Assembly: GCA_029204225.1 (NCBI GenBank)
Contig: CM055102.1
Location: forward strand, 3,041,528-3,105,527
From: Diphasiastrum complanatum
Lineage: Eukaryota; Streptophyta; Lycopodiopsida; Lycopodiales; Lycopodiaceae
Direction: 5' to 3'
Length of the DNA stretch: 64,000 nucleotides
The notes under the pieces are model-generated. The model was not told the origin of the DNA. It ran no database searches and worked only from the letters and a program-made list of their open reading frames with translations. Positions 1-11,003 of the stretch are shown one piece after another (within the stretch, counting starts at the first letter, position 1; the number at the start of each line of letters is the position of its first letter). A program made the translations under genes and the position numbers.

Positions 1-14
1 AAGTCTCCTCACAA

Positions 15-60
15 CCATAGTTGTATAGGAATAAGCACCATAGTTGCATAGGAATAAGCT
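15..60. repeat. Tandem pair of a 23-bp unit
   Basis: Two adjacent 23-bp units, 15-37 and 38-60, both begin CCATAGTTG and end AGGAATAAGC plus one base. They differ at one internal base (T or C) and at the last base. No function is apparent. Confidence 0.8.
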
Positions 61-751
61 AGGGAATGTCTGGCAAGGCTAACACTATATCCCCTCAAGC
101 ACCCCTTAACCCTCACACATCCTAACATCAACACATGGCAAGCTCCATGCACAGCCGACACTTGCCACACACTTGGCAGTGCCCTAACACATAGGCAAGC
201 AAGTAGGACGACCATTTGACATGTGTCAGTCATACGTTGGACCAAGTGTCCCAGTGAGCATAAGACATATTAGCCACTTACAGTGATATGTGACATTGCA
301 ATTTACAATTGTCTCCACCAATCGATGGGACAGCCATTTTACAACTGATATTTACAATTTACAATCCAAGGGCTAACATCGACATCAAGATCAACAACAA
401 TAAAGCTTTAAGCCAAAATGTTATGGTAGTTAGGAGTACTCGCCAGTCTACAAGTGTTCACACTAGGAGACAACGAAATCCCCGACCCGCACCTAGAATA
501 CCTACACGACTCTATCTATCACACCTTTCTTCAACAGGGTTGCAGACTAAGCACACCTATACACATGATTTTATCAAATCGCATTTCGATCAATGAAACG
601 CCCATTTCAAATCAGTCCAATTCAAATGGACTGTTCAAATAGGATTTTCATTGATTAAATTGGTTTAAACTATAAAAGACAGAAAAATTGAACAAAACTA
701 GTCCCATTCATGACTGCTTTTTGCACACATTGACAGGGTTCCATCCAAGAA
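61..751. other. Non-coding stretch, no gene recognised
   Basis: Short open frames occur on both strands, but none shows a recognisable domain. No RNA gene or terminal repeat was seen. Confidence 0.5.
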
Positions 752-1300
752 AGAGAGAGAGAGAGAGAGACATAGAGCTTTGATAATGTCTTTTCCATGC
801 CAAAAGACATATAAGACGAATAAGTACATATCCGGTGTGTAGAAATGCAAGTAATGTAAATCTAAGTACGAATATCAATGATAAATAAACAACATAGGTG
901 TGAATCATGATATAGCTATGCATGATGGTGTAAATCCTCAGATTGTGCACTGGAGGTAGTGATGATGCTATTGTTGCTAATGTAGATAGATGTAGTAAAG
1001 CTGGGATATCATGCCAACGCCGAATATCTGAGGGACATCTCCTCGTGGTATATAGGTCAAGAAGCAACACCCTTGCTTCATCCCAATAGTGCTCATGATC
1101 TACTTAGAAATACCTCTGTCACTCCAAAAACACCCCAATACTCTCTCATAGAGCCCCATCACTACAAGAACTGTCATCAGAAAAACCAAGGTCCCGTATC
1201 TACTACATAAGTAAGGAGCGTGGGATAGAGTCGAAGACCATCCCGAAGTCAACGAAGCAACAATAAACTTGCTCTCTCCAATGTCAAGCTAGTCCTTTTC
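752..1300 (-). mobile_element. 5'-truncated LINE fragment 1
   Basis: Read on the minus strand with several frameshifts, this stretch recovers a LINE reverse transcriptase: FDSIPRSLLM followed by DLGFSDD near 1190-1250, then sequence aligned with the palm YADD region near 985-1010. The last two Asp of that motif are not preserved. The element ends at its 3' side (low coordinates) in a short tail and then a (TC)n run, (GA)n at 752-770 on the plus strand. Stops and frameshifts make it a dead copy. The family is inferred from its likeness to LINE 2 next door, whose 3' end is similar (GG-CATGGAAAAGACATTA here, GG-CTTGGAAAAGATATTA there). Confidence 0.6.
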
Positions 1301-1318
1301 GCTCCCTAGATTTCTCTT

Positions 1319-1564
1319 CTAAAAGAGCAGCTGAAATAACCGAAGAGATAAGAGCACTTCATTTACTACCTTTTTGAGAACTATTGCCCAAGAGAGAGCT
1401 TCTTCTTTATGCTTCTCGATTTTGTCTTCCAATTCTTTGAATTTGTTCGATGGTTCTGATGTAGCAAGGAGAGGCTGGGTTTTGACCTCTTGTCTCAACA
1501 TATCCACCTCCTTTTTGAACTTGTTATTAGTCTCTTTGAGATGGGACATTTTGCTTTTAACCAT
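1319..1564 (-). CDS. Hypothetical coiled-coil ORF, 81 codons
   Basis: This open frame begins MVKSKMSHLKE and is rich in Lys, Glu and Leu with heptad-like spacing (FKELEDKIEKHKEE), which suggests a coiled coil. It lies just upstream of LINE fragment 1 on the same strand. It could therefore be a remnant of a LINE first ORF, or an unrelated repeat-derived peptide. I recognise no named family and saw no splice or promoter support. Treat it as an ORF only. Confidence 0.2.
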   Translation of the reverse strand: MVKSKMSHLKETNNKFKKEVDMLRQEVKTQPLLATSEPSNKFKELEDKIEKHKEEALSWAIVLKKVVNEVLLSLRLFQLLF

Positions 1565-1687
1565 ATGAAGTCTGCCTTCAGTCCTTGAAAGTCTTGCAAT
1601 AGCACACTCAAGCTAGATGCAATATAGGATTCAACTACCTTTGGGGGGTTCTTGAAAACAGGGATATGAGATAGTAGGACTTAGGAT

Positions 1688-1752
1688 AGGTAAAGAAGAA
1701 GAAAAGGCAGAAGAAGAAGAATAAAAGGGAGGAGAAAGAAGAAGAAGAAGAA
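1688..1752. repeat. Imperfect (GAA)n purine tract
   Basis: A run of GAA/GAAAA-type triplets on the plus strand. It gives rise to the Ser/Phe-rich minus-strand ORFs seen here, which are not taken as genes. Confidence 0.7.
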
Positions 1753-2209
1753 ATATTTGAGAGGGGGACATCGTTGCTATTGTTGCGCAATAGCAACAAG
1801 GTGGGATGGTTTCTACAATCCATAGTTGGAGAGAGAAGAGAAAGACAACTTTATTAATATCTTTTCCAAGCCAAAAGGGATATAACACTAATAAATGTCC
1901 ATGTCAAATATGCGGAGCATATGAAAACGTCTCCAAAACGGTAGCAAAAGAAAACATAACTAAATACTATGAACTAAAGTGAGTGAGATATGTAGGAGAA
2001 GAGATGTTGCTAGATTTACAAACTAAGGTATGTCCTGCTGCTAAAGAAGGATGTGATGTGAGCCGCAACATGAGGTAACTCTGGTAGCCGCTAACATCAT
2101 CTAGGAGGATGAGAAGTGTGCCTCCTCATGATAGGACGAATAGCTCTAGCTGCAATATGACTATGATTGGTGCGATGTCTCTGATCTCTGTGAATAGGTG
2201 CCTCGTCAT

Positions 2210-3104
2210 CCACATCATCATCATCAAAGTCTAAGTCCTAGCAAAGTATCTTCCAAGAGAAGAAATAGGTAATCTGAGACAAAGAACAAGGATGACTCGG
2301 CTGAGCTGTCTGGCATATATCACATCTCAACAAGAATGTCTCTCGTATCATATGTGCAACACAGCGGGAATCCTCATAAGATAAGATTTTCCTCAAACTC
2401 CACCTTCACTCAAAGAGCTGGCAGATCCGCTCCTCTCTTGGAATACCATGGAACCTCCCAAGTCTTGATAGCCAATGTGATGATACGCGAAGCTAGCCCA
2501 ATGTGAATTTGAGACTATGCGATAATCTTGAGTCCAAATATTAAGGTAAAACTGGGAAACCTGCTGTGTCTAGCTCCAAGAAATGTATCCAATCTTAACC
2601 GCCAACTAGCACCCCAAGTACAATCAAGGTATGCTCATATAAAAAATGTCTGATATACTAATGAGTAAATGAAGGAAGAGTTGTGATAGAGATACCAAAT
2701 GACTCAAGGAGGAGGTGGGATGCCTAAGAAAACCATGATAGCTAGTAGCCCTGATCATGAAGATAGTGGGAAGAAGCAAGTGCTATCTATGTATATCTTT
2801 GCTCTGCATCCGGAAGAGCCTGAACTTTCTAAATATATGTGATAAGTTGGAAGGCTGCATCGATCGGTATAGGTGGACTAGCAAACGCAGCAAGGATGAC
2901 CTCATGTGGAAAAGAGGGCTTCGCCCAAATCATGTCGACTAACATGGTAGTCTGAAGTCTCGAGACATTGGCCCAATGTGAGGAGGAAAGACCGGTACAC
3001 CATGTCTCTACTGCATATAAGGTTGTGGGGGTGATAATGGTTTCAAAAAGTCTACACTTGCTCAGAGCATCCCTAATGGACTTCCGGAAACAAAACCTCT
3101 CCAA
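2210..3104 (-). pseudogene. LINE 2 RT thumb and C-terminal Cys-rich domain
   Basis: The best open part (2829-3104) reads TLYAVETWCTGLSSSHWANV and continues with an RLQTTMLVDMIWAKPSFPHE-type segment. This matches the region after the palm of plant LINE reverse transcriptases, where a (Y)GVE.WG motif precedes a helical thumb. Further on, IPREERICQL followed by CDICQ...SHPC fits the C-terminal zinc-knuckle-like part of these ORFs. Stop codons separate the pieces, so it cannot be expressed as one protein. It is continuous in orientation with the RT palm at 3906-4540. Confidence 0.55.
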
Positions 3105-3905
3105 CTAAACAAGGGAAGAGTGGCCCTTCTCCTTAGTGTTAGCTGCCTGTCTCATACTGAATGTAGGACCAGTGAAAAGTATTCCCAAGTAAGTGTTTGA
3201 AGAAACCACATCTAGGAGTTGTCTGTCAAAACTATCCTCCTAACACTGCATGAAAGCCCTAGAAGTATTTGTGAGAAAATCAGATCCAAAACATACTTAA
3301 TGGATCAGTTAGATCTTGTCTAAATTTGGATGCACATCTAGAATCATTCACAAGCTAGAAATCGTTCGTCTACCATGCTAGAACATAGAAATTCATGTAG
3401 ATCTGAACATAATCACTAAGATCTGATATAGCACTGTCCCTGTCTGTACAATAGCAACATCACATTGTCCTTCACACGTGTGGATTCAAGTACAACAAGA
3501 AAAATCACATTTTACATGTTAGAACTCAAGTTATCATGAGAAATGCGAAAGAGGTGGACATAGAATCAAAAGAGGAAAGTTCTCCATACAAAATGAGAAC
3601 ATCAAGATCTGTTTTCCACGCTGGTACAGCTATTTATAGCAGCCATAATGTCACTTGGCCACTTGCCTTGCCCTAAAATAGCAACTTCTAGGTACTTCAG
3701 CAAAAACCCAGTTTTAAGTGACTAAATGCAATGTATCTATATCAACCAATGAGAGTAGGACTAAATCCGACCTTATCAAACTTGCCAAATATATTACAAA
3801 CACTATTTAGGGCCTTATTGACATAAAAAAATCTATCTCTAAGTTGAAATTCAATGTTGGCCTCAAAATTGCCAATTTAGATCACTAGTTGAATTTTTCA
3901 CAATA

Positions 3906-4540
3906 TTGAAGACGATAACCTTGGTGTTCGCAATGTTCACCACCAAGCCCCAACGGGTAAAAAAGGCCTATAGGCAATTCAACTATCATTGTAACCCCTC
4001 TTTAGTCAAAGAGACTAGTACCACATCATCGGAATCAAGAACCGGTGAAAGAGAGCAACCCTACTTCACCCCAGTGGCGCTCCAAATATGCTCAGAAATT
4101 CCACTGTCATGTCGAAAACAGCCCAAAACTCTCATAAAGAGCCATCACAGCCAGAATAGTGTCAGTGGAGAAGACAAGGTCACAAAGTCTTTGAATGAAC
4201 AAGGAGCATGTGACGAATCAAAGGCTTTCCTGAAAACAAGAGTAAACACTCTCTTTCATGTGCCTAGCTTCCTCGATAAAAGCCCGAAGAGTGAAGATAT
4301 GGTCGGGGCAGAGTAATGGGCTCAGAACCCTACCTAGCCCAAAGCATATAATCTCCTGGACTCAACCTCTAAGCTCACTGCAAACTAAAGGATGGTAACA
4401 TATAGCTTCGCAAGAATATGTCCAAATCATGATGAAGCAATAGTTACCAAGGATCATGGGGTCACCAATTTTGTGAATAGGGTGGATAATGTTGCGTCAA
4501 GAGGATGGGAAGCCAGAGACAACAATATAGTTACGGAGAG
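3906..4540 (-). pseudogene. LINE 2 RT fingers and palm, broken
   Basis: Joined by eye across frames, the minus strand gives FRKAFDSSHAP, a WSATGVK.GCSLSPVLDS stretch and DSDDVVLVSLTKEGLQ. These align with the LINE RT landmarks (RKAFD, GVKQGCPLSP, YADDIVL...GLQ). The loss of several landmark residues and the many stops show that this is an inactive relic. The plus-strand open frame covering the same bases is a shadow. Confidence 0.55.
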
Positions 4541-4552
4541 TGGCTAGGGTGG

Positions 4553-4910
4553 TGTAATAGTTCCTAACACCACAGTAGGGCAAACACTAACTGATCCACC
4601 CAACCTTGCCTACTTCCTGATATAGAGTAAGCCCCTCCTAGCCCAGTGTGAGGACTGGTAGCATGCTACTGCCAAGTGTCGGCCACGTGTCACTGACGTG
4701 GCCGACTGCACGTCGGGACCCAACTGGGAGCCCTATCCTGCTGACAGGGTCCCTAGGCTGTGTTAGGCCCGCCATGGCTATGGACCGTGCTGGGGCACAC
4801 TACTCACACTGTCTTGCCCTGTTGGTCATGTACGCTGGACACGACCCTGACTGTGGTATCTGACCTATCTGTGTTCTCTAGGGTTCGGCACTGGTCACGA
4901 GCTCATAACA
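4553..4910 (-). mobile_element. Solo LTR of the A/B/C gypsy family with TSD
   Basis: This 358-bp block is the reverse complement of the LTRs of elements A and B and has exactly the same length. It is bounded by perfect 5-bp target duplications, GGTGG at 4548-4552 and at 4911-4915. No internal sequence is present, so this is a solo LTR, normally produced by recombination between the two LTRs of one insertion. It sits inside the minus-strand LINE 2 and dates that LINE as older. It differs from the A and B LTRs at scattered positions, for example GTTATGAGCTCGTGAC where A and B have a perfect palindrome. Confidence 0.95.
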
Positions 4911-5140
4911 GGTGGGGAGTAAATCGGCAGCATAACATTCAAATTCAAATTCAAGGTCCTCAATGTCTCTTGCCCGATGGGTCTTCAATCTCCCAATAGC
5001 CACAAGGACAGATCAAAGGTGAAGAATGTTGCACTCCAATCTCTCGGGAGCTCCCAAACTCTGATGGCCAGTGTGAGGAATGATCCACCCATCCATAGGT
5101 GCCCTCCTCTTCAGTCTATCTGAATGCTATTTTGGGCTGG
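4911..5140. other. Remaining 5' part of LINE 2 up to element A
   Basis: The minus-strand reading continues LINE 2 weakly. The stretch also contains the 5-bp target of element A (GCTGG, 5136-5140). No gene was found. Confidence 0.5.
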
Positions 5141-5498
5141 TGTTACGAGCTCGTAACCAGTGCCGAACCCTAGAGAACACAGATAGGTCAGATACCACAG
5201 TCAGGGTCGTGTCCAGCGTACATGACCAACAGGGCAAGACAGTGTGAGTAGTGTGCCCCAGCACGGTCCATAGCCATGGCGGGCCTAACACAGCCTAGGG
5301 ACCCTGTCAGCAGGATAGGGCCCCCAGTTGGGTCCCGACGTGCAGTCGGCCACGTCAGTGCCACGTGGCCGACACTTGGCAGTAGCATGCTACCAGTCCT
5401 CACACTGGGCTAGGAGGGGCTTACTCTATATCAGGGAGTAGGCAAGGTTGGGTGGATCAGTTAGTGTTTGCCCTACTGTGGTGTTGGGATCTATTACA
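5141..5498 (+). repeat. 5' LTR of element A
   Basis: Starts TGTTACGAGCTCGTAAC and ends ATCTATTACA. Just inside the 5' end lies a perfect 16-bp palindrome (5142-5157). A stem of about 11 bp (5345-5373) carries a G-box, CCACGTGG (5361-5368). A TATA-like CTCTATATCA lies at 5424-5433, about 65 bp before the LTR end, so R plus U5 would be short. The LTR is distinctly GC-rich compared with the flanks. Confidence 0.97.
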
Positions 5499-5499
5499 C

Positions 5500-5512
5500 T
5501 GGTATCAGAGCC
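5500..5512 (+). other. Primer binding site, tRNA-iMet
   Basis: TGGTATCAGAGCC one base after the LTR end is complementary to the 3' end of plant initiator methionine tRNA, the usual primer for plant LTR retrotransposons. Confidence 0.93.
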
Positions 5513-6208
5513 ATCTCCATCCTAGGGAGTTCAGGACAGTAGTAGAGAAAGCTATCAGAAGATAGGAAGTGTTTCTCAGATTCTCAGAGAGGAATAGAGG
5601 AGGAGGATCGTTGTAGGAGCAGCCTTCAAACTTCTGATTTCCACTGAGAAATCACAGTAGCAAGGAGTCAGATTCCAAGTGTAGGTAACTCGCTGAAAAA
5701 ACAGTTGTTTCCCACTGAGTTGAGAGGATTCTCTATAGTTTTCCCAGCGAAATTAGAGTAGGAAGAAGCCAGCACCTCCATCGCTGTACAGTCAGAGACC
5801 TACATCCGATTTCCAGGGAAAAAGTTACTGGTTCTCAGCGAGTTTGAAGCCAAAAAGGAGGAGCAGGGCCAGCGCTGCCAGTACTTCTGAAAATCTGGTT
5901 TTTCAACAAGTTTTTGGGCCCCAACGTCAGAGATTTAGAGCAAGAGGATTCCTATCAGACCAGCGAGCTACTATCATCAAAAAACCGGGAAATTTAGCAC
6001 CGTTTTGAAGCTTCAAACTGGCATTTTTCGGAACAGCAGGTCTGAAATTTTGGGGAAAAGAGCTGAAAGGGTTCCTCTTCATTCTTTCTTTGGAAGTACA
6101 GTCCTCAGAAACAGCTAAGTCATCTTTCCTTTCCCTTGTACAGTTGTAAATTAGTCTTTTAGACTTTTTTCCTTCAGAAGTTAAGGTAGCTCTCTTTCAG
6201 TTTCGAAG
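5513..6208 (+). other. Untranslated leader of element A
   Basis: About 700 bp between primer site and gag start, with no long frame. Compared with element B it lacks a 97-bp segment near 5960. The loss lies between copies of the short word CAGATCAGCGAG/CAGACCAGCGAG, which suggests deletion between direct repeats. Confidence 0.8.
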
Positions 6209-6643
6209 ATGACCACTCCTCAGGGACCTGATCAACCCCAGGAGAGAGGCTTCGACGAACTTGAAACAAAAGCCTTGGCTTACAGAAAAGGGAAGGAACC
6301 CATGGAAGTAGAAGAACAGGAACAGTTCGCCGAAGAACTCGACGAACTGGTTACCAAGGAGCAGTTCCTCCAATTGGTAACAGAAGTGGATGAACTGAAG
6401 CTGGCATTAGCCAATTTCAAGTCCAGTGTGGACGACTCGTTCGCTGAACTCAAAAACTTGACTTTGAGCTCCGCGAAAGGAAGCCTTCCCTCCACTTCTC
6501 AGTTATCCCCTTCTCCACTTCCATCAGTTTCGGGTGAGACTTTACGGTCTCACCCCAGTGTTTTTAAAGATTTAAAGCCTCCTACTTTTAATGGGGAAGA
6601 GAAGGATAGAAATGCAGATATTCTACAAACCTTCCTCAGCTAA
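6209..6643 (+). CDS. gag: Element A gag, N-terminal ORF ending at conserved TAA
   Basis: 144 codons from ATG ([15 protein letters not shown]), ended by TAA at 6641-6643. It holds an acidic coiled-coil-like stretch ([20 protein letters not shown]), a Ser/Pro-rich linker, and the start of the capsid-like retrotrans_gag domain ([21 protein letters not shown]). The stop falls inside that domain, and the next codons continue the same domain in the same frame. Elements B and C have the same TAA at the same point. The start is supported by its conservation in all copies. Confidence 0.75.
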   Translation: MTTPQGPDQPQERGFDELETKALAYRKGKEPMEVEEQEQFAEELDELVTKEQFLQLVTEVDELKLALANFKSSVDDSFAELKNLTLSSAKGSLPSTSQLSPSPLPSVSGETLRSHPSVFKDLKPPTFNGEEKDRNADILQTFLS

Positions 6644-9600
6644 TGGAAGAACATTCATGCTCTTAAACAGACCCCTGACCATTTGCAAGCAATTGAGGCC
6701 AGTCTTTCTTTAGGGCCTATGGCCTATAAGTGGTGGTTAAATCTCCAGGAGACTGGGCAGACTCCCCGGTCATGGAAAGCTTTTGAAGAAGCTTTCCTAA
6801 GAGAATTTCTACCAGAGAATGAACTTGATAGAGCCTGGGAAGCCTGGGAAAGAACAGTAATGGACAAGTCCCTCATCCAATATATCTCGCAGTATCGAGA
6901 GGCAATTTTAAAGATTAAAAATATGGATGACTATCAAAAAATCAGGGGATTTGTCCGTGGCCTCAAAGATGAATATAAAGTAGAGGTCCAGAGAAACTCG
7001 CCTACTACCCTTGAGCAAGCTCTCAGATATGCTCAAATCTATGATGATTCAGTGGGTAGGAAGAGAGCGAGACAGCAACCACTTTCTGAGCAGCTTCCTC
7101 AGAAAGACTTTCAATTTAAAAAGAAATTTTTAAAAAGAAAGAAAGAAGATAAATTTAAAGGTGAAGCTCCTCAGAAACGCCCTTCACTCATACAGCCCTT
7201 AAAACCAGATGATTTTGAGAAAGCCAAACAAGAACGTTTGTGCTTTGTGTGTATGGGCAAGGGACACACAGTCAGACAGTGTCCCAAGGGGCCTTTCACT
7301 AAAAAAGATAAGATAAAAAACAAGTTCATCTTGTTCAGACTGTATGTTTCCCCAGTGACTCGGCAGCTTCCGAGATCAAAGTGTATCATGAAGATCATGA
7401 ACACTGTTGCCAGCTGACCTCTGCAATGCTAGTGAGACCCTTCAGCTTTGGGCCGCATGACCTAGTAAGTATGCATGGGAAAGTTGGTAACCAGTCAGTA
7501 AGAGTCATGGTTGATGATGGGGCAACCCATAATTTCATCAACCACACCCTGGTTAAAAAGCTTAAACTACCAGAAGTACCTAGTCAGCATAGGTACATAG
7601 TTTCATTAGCTAAGGGTCAAGATAAAAAAATATGGGAAACTATGGTAAGTAAGTTAAATCTTGGTATTCAGGGGTACCAAGATCAAATAAACTTTCAGAT
7701 AATGCACCTGGATCGAACAGACATTGTTCTCGGGAGAGATTGGCTCTACAGTTTAGGACCTTCCCTCCACAGAAACTATCAGGAGAACACCCTCAGCTTT
7801 CAGTATAAAGGCCGAGAGATCCAGTTGCATGGGGAGCATGATGTTCCCAACAGCCCTATGGTCTGCAGTTCAGAGCTCTGTCAGCTAATCGGAGACGAAG
7901 ACCATCAGGTATTCTTATGTGACTTTCAGTTTATTCCTGAAGTTTCTATTTCCAGTTCTATTCAGCAGAAAATCAGTAAATTAGAAACTTTATTGTCTAA
8001 ATTTAAAGATGTTTTTCCTGAAGATTTGCCACATGGTTTACCACCTAGCAGAGAGGTAGATCATGTAATAAACCTAGTACCAGGTACAGCACCTGTTTCT
8101 AAACCTCCGTATCGGGTCAGCTGAACAGAGGATGAAGAAATAACTAGGCAGTTAACAGACTATCTTGGGAAAGGCCAAATTCAGACCAGTAGTTCACCAT
8201 GGGCCTCACCAGTCCTATTGGTGAAAAAGAAAGAGGGGTCTATGCGTCTTTGCGTAGATTACAGAGCCCTCAATAAAGTCACAATTAAGAATAAATACCC
8301 TATGCCTCGGGCAGACGAGTTGTTTGATCAACTCGACGGGGCTAAGTTTTTCAGCAAAATAGATCTCAGATCGGGATATCATCAAGTCCGTATAAAATCG
8401 GAAGATGTCTCGAAAACAGCTTTTAGGACTCGTCACGGTCATTATGAGTTTAAGGTGATGCCATTTGGGCTCACAAATGCTCCAGCTACCTTTATGACCT
8501 TGATGAACAGTGTCCTCAGACCATACTTGGGTAAGTTTGTAGTCGTATTTTTAGATGACATCCTCGTCTACAGCAAAACGAGGAAGGAGCATCTAAAACA
8601 CCTCAGAAAGGTGTTTCGACTGCTCAGAAAGCATAAGCTTTATGCTAAACAATCCAAGTGTGAATTCTTCGTTGAAGAAGTAGCATATTTGGGTCACATT
8701 ATCTCTTCAGATGGGATTAAGATGGACCCAAATAAGGTTAAAGCCATACTCAGTTGGCTGAGACCTCAGAATATTTTGGAACTTCAAATCTTTCTTGGTC
8801 TGGCGGGATATTACAGACGATTTGTCAAGGAATATGCTCAGATAGCAGTCCCTATGACAAATCTCCTTAAGGGGAAGGGAAAGGAGTTCATTTGGGAGTC
8901 CGCACAACAGGAGAGCTTTGATGCTCTCAAAACAGCCTTAGCTACAGCACCAGTTTTAAAAGTCGTCGACCCCAATCAGTCATTTGTGGTCGAAACAGAT
9001 GCTAGCGACTTTGCAGTAGGTGCTGTGCTAACTCAGGGTGGACGACCAGTTGCGTTCGAGAGTAAAAAACTCGAGCCAGCACAGACTAGGTATAGTGCCT
9101 ATGAAAAGGAACTCTTTTCTATAGTCCATGCCCTTAAGACTTGGAGGCATTATTTGTATGGTGCCAACTTTGAGGTCCTGACAGACCATGAGAGTCTCAG
9201 ATACCTTTGCAATCAACCTGAGCTTAGAGGTCGGAAAGCTCGTTGGGCAGAGTTGATGCAAGAGTTTGACATGTCTATCAGATATAGGCGTGGAAAATTC
9301 AATACAGTAGCAGATGCCCTTAGCAGAATGCCTATGATAAACGAGCTGAGTTTTACTCAGATTCGTAATGAGTTACTCGAGTCCTTGAGAGGGAAATGCC
9401 AGCATGATGCATTCTTCTCTATTATCTGGAACTCAGTCCAGAACAGACAGTTACAGACTCCAGAACCAGTTCCCGGGGCTGGTGCCAGTTCATCCAAGAA
9501 TACGGCAGCTTCCGTTGAGGATGATGATGAGTCCGAGTATACGTCATCAGATGACGTTGAGGATTCTGAGCCTGTATCACTCAAGCAAACCCCAGTGGTT

Positions 9601-10992
9601 GAGGGTCAGTTGACTCAAGGATTCAAATGGAAACAGTATTCCATTCAGGATGAGTACTTGCTCTATAGAGATAGAGTATGTGTCCCCAATTCAGAGGATT
9701 ATAGGCAGCAGGTCCTATATGAATGTCATGACAATCCTAGCGCGGGACACCCAGGCATACAGAAGACCTATGAGCTTCTTCGTAGGCAATTTTTCTGGCC
9801 CAGTATGAAAAAGGACGTCCACCAGTATGTAACCAGTTGCCAGAAATGTCAAGTAAATAAAGCAGAGCGTTTAAAGGCAGGAGGGTTGTTGCATCCCTTA
9901 GAAATACCAGCTGGTAAATGGGAGAGTATCTCCATGGATTTTATAGTAGGCCTGCCTAAAACCCAAAAGGGTAATGACGCTATATGGGTCACAGTTGACC
10001 GTCTGACCAAAATGGCTCATTTTATTCCGACCAAAACAACCGTTAGAGCTCCAGAGTTAGCGAGGTTGTTTGTAGACGGGCTATTTAAATTGTACGGTCT
10101 ACCTTCCGGCATAGTCAGCGACCGGGACAGTAAGTTTACTGGAAATTTTTGGAAGGCAGTATTCCATCATCTCCATACTAAACTTAATATGAGTACCACC
10201 GACCATCCACAGACGGACGGTCAAACAGAAAGGGTAAATCAAGTGCTGGAGGATATGCTTCGTGCATACGTCAGCAAGAGGCAGACTAATTGGGAGGAGT
10301 ATCTCTCGATATTAGAGTTTGCTTACAACAGTACCAAACATTCAGCTACGGGATACAGCCCATTTATGCTGATGTACGGTTTTCAGCCACGCTCACCCAC
10401 AGCTGTAGGGTTTAAACAAGAAAAAGTTGAAGCAGCCAGAAACTTTTTAGAAGACCTAAACCAGATGATAGAACATGCTAAGCGTAGCATTAGACAATCC
10501 CAGGATCGAGCCAGGCATTATGCAGATCCACACAGACGGGATGTGCAGTTCTCCACTGGTGAGAAAGTCTACTTGAGAGTCCCAGTTGACTCTAAAACCC
10601 TCAAATCAGGAGTGTGTGCTAAGTTGTCTCCAAGGTATTGTGGTCCCTTTACCATCAGTAGGAGACTAGGCGAGGTCACCTATGAACTAGAACTCCCACA
10701 CAGCAGTAAGGTTTTTCCAGTTTTTCATGTAAGTCAGTTACGAAAAGCCTTAACCAGATCAGATAATCTGGTAGGGGACAGTGTTCTAGTTCTCCCATTG
10801 GATCCTCAACAACCTCCACATGAACCAGAGGAAATTCTAGATAGTAGAGAGACGCAAACTCGTCATACTCTATACCGAGAATATCTGGTTAAGTGGAATG
10901 ATCAGCCTGTTGAGAATGCCACTTGGGAAAGAGGCAGCGTCCTTCGCAAGATTTTTCCAGACTTTGTCTTAGAGGACCAAGACGGTTCTTAA
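6644..10992 (+). pseudogene. pol: Element A gag-pol, broken by frameshift and stop
   Basis: After the TAA, the capsid-like domain continues to the zinc knuckle [14 protein letters not shown] (about 7240-7281). A 4-bp loss near 7310 then shifts the frame. The aspartic protease has an unusual DDG (from 7513) and is followed by THNFI. A TGA at 8122-8124 cuts the frame just before the RT. Downstream the frame is open to 10992: RT with FLDD near 8551-8562, RNase H starting [13 protein letters not shown], an acidic linker near 9515-9570, integrase with HHCC zinc finger and DDE core ([27 protein letters not shown]), and a C-terminal chromodomain ending near the polypurine tract. B has no frameshift or TGA here, so both lesions belong to A. 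Confidence 0.92.
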
Positions 10993-11003
10993 GGGGGAGG
11001 GAG
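10991..11003 (+). other. Polypurine tract of element A
   Basis: AAGGGGGAGGGAG lies directly before the 3' LTR, the usual primer for plus-strand synthesis. It overlaps the last base pair of the pol stop codon. Confidence 0.92.

Larger units (their letters stand above)
1840..5135 (-). mobile_element. LINE 2 remnant, split by a solo LTR at 4553-4910
   Basis: Minus-strand LINE of the L1-like plant type with a single RT-bearing ORF, now full of stops and frameshifts. Reading from high to low coordinates, the order is: RT fingers (IHPIHKIGDP near 4480), a stretch resembling HIFTLRAFIEEARHMK near 4260-4310, the catalytic palm near 3950-4230, the thumb/connection at 2829-3104, a C-terminal Cys-rich part near 2280-2480, and a 3' end near 1840. 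Its 3' end resembles that of LINE fragment 1. The 5' part continues on the far side of the inserted solo LTR (4911-5135). Endonuclease motifs were not found, so it is probably 5'-truncated. Confidence 0.65.

Noticed and set aside
5188-5403. A 71-codon ORF (MRTGSMLLPSVGHV...) repeated on the antisense strand of the A and B LTRs and in the solo LTR
   Set aside because: Its conservation follows from LTR copy identity. It is antisense to the element, lies in the GC-rich U3, and is disrupted in C. No domain is recognised.
6641-6645. TAATG overlap as a termination-reinitiation site at the gag stop
   Set aside because: The overlapping ATG is in another frame and meets a stop after about seven codons, so it would not give the downstream Gag-Pol.
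8215-8442. Antisense ORFs inside the RT, RNase H and integrase of A and B
   Set aside because: They are shadows of the real pol frame on the opposite strand.
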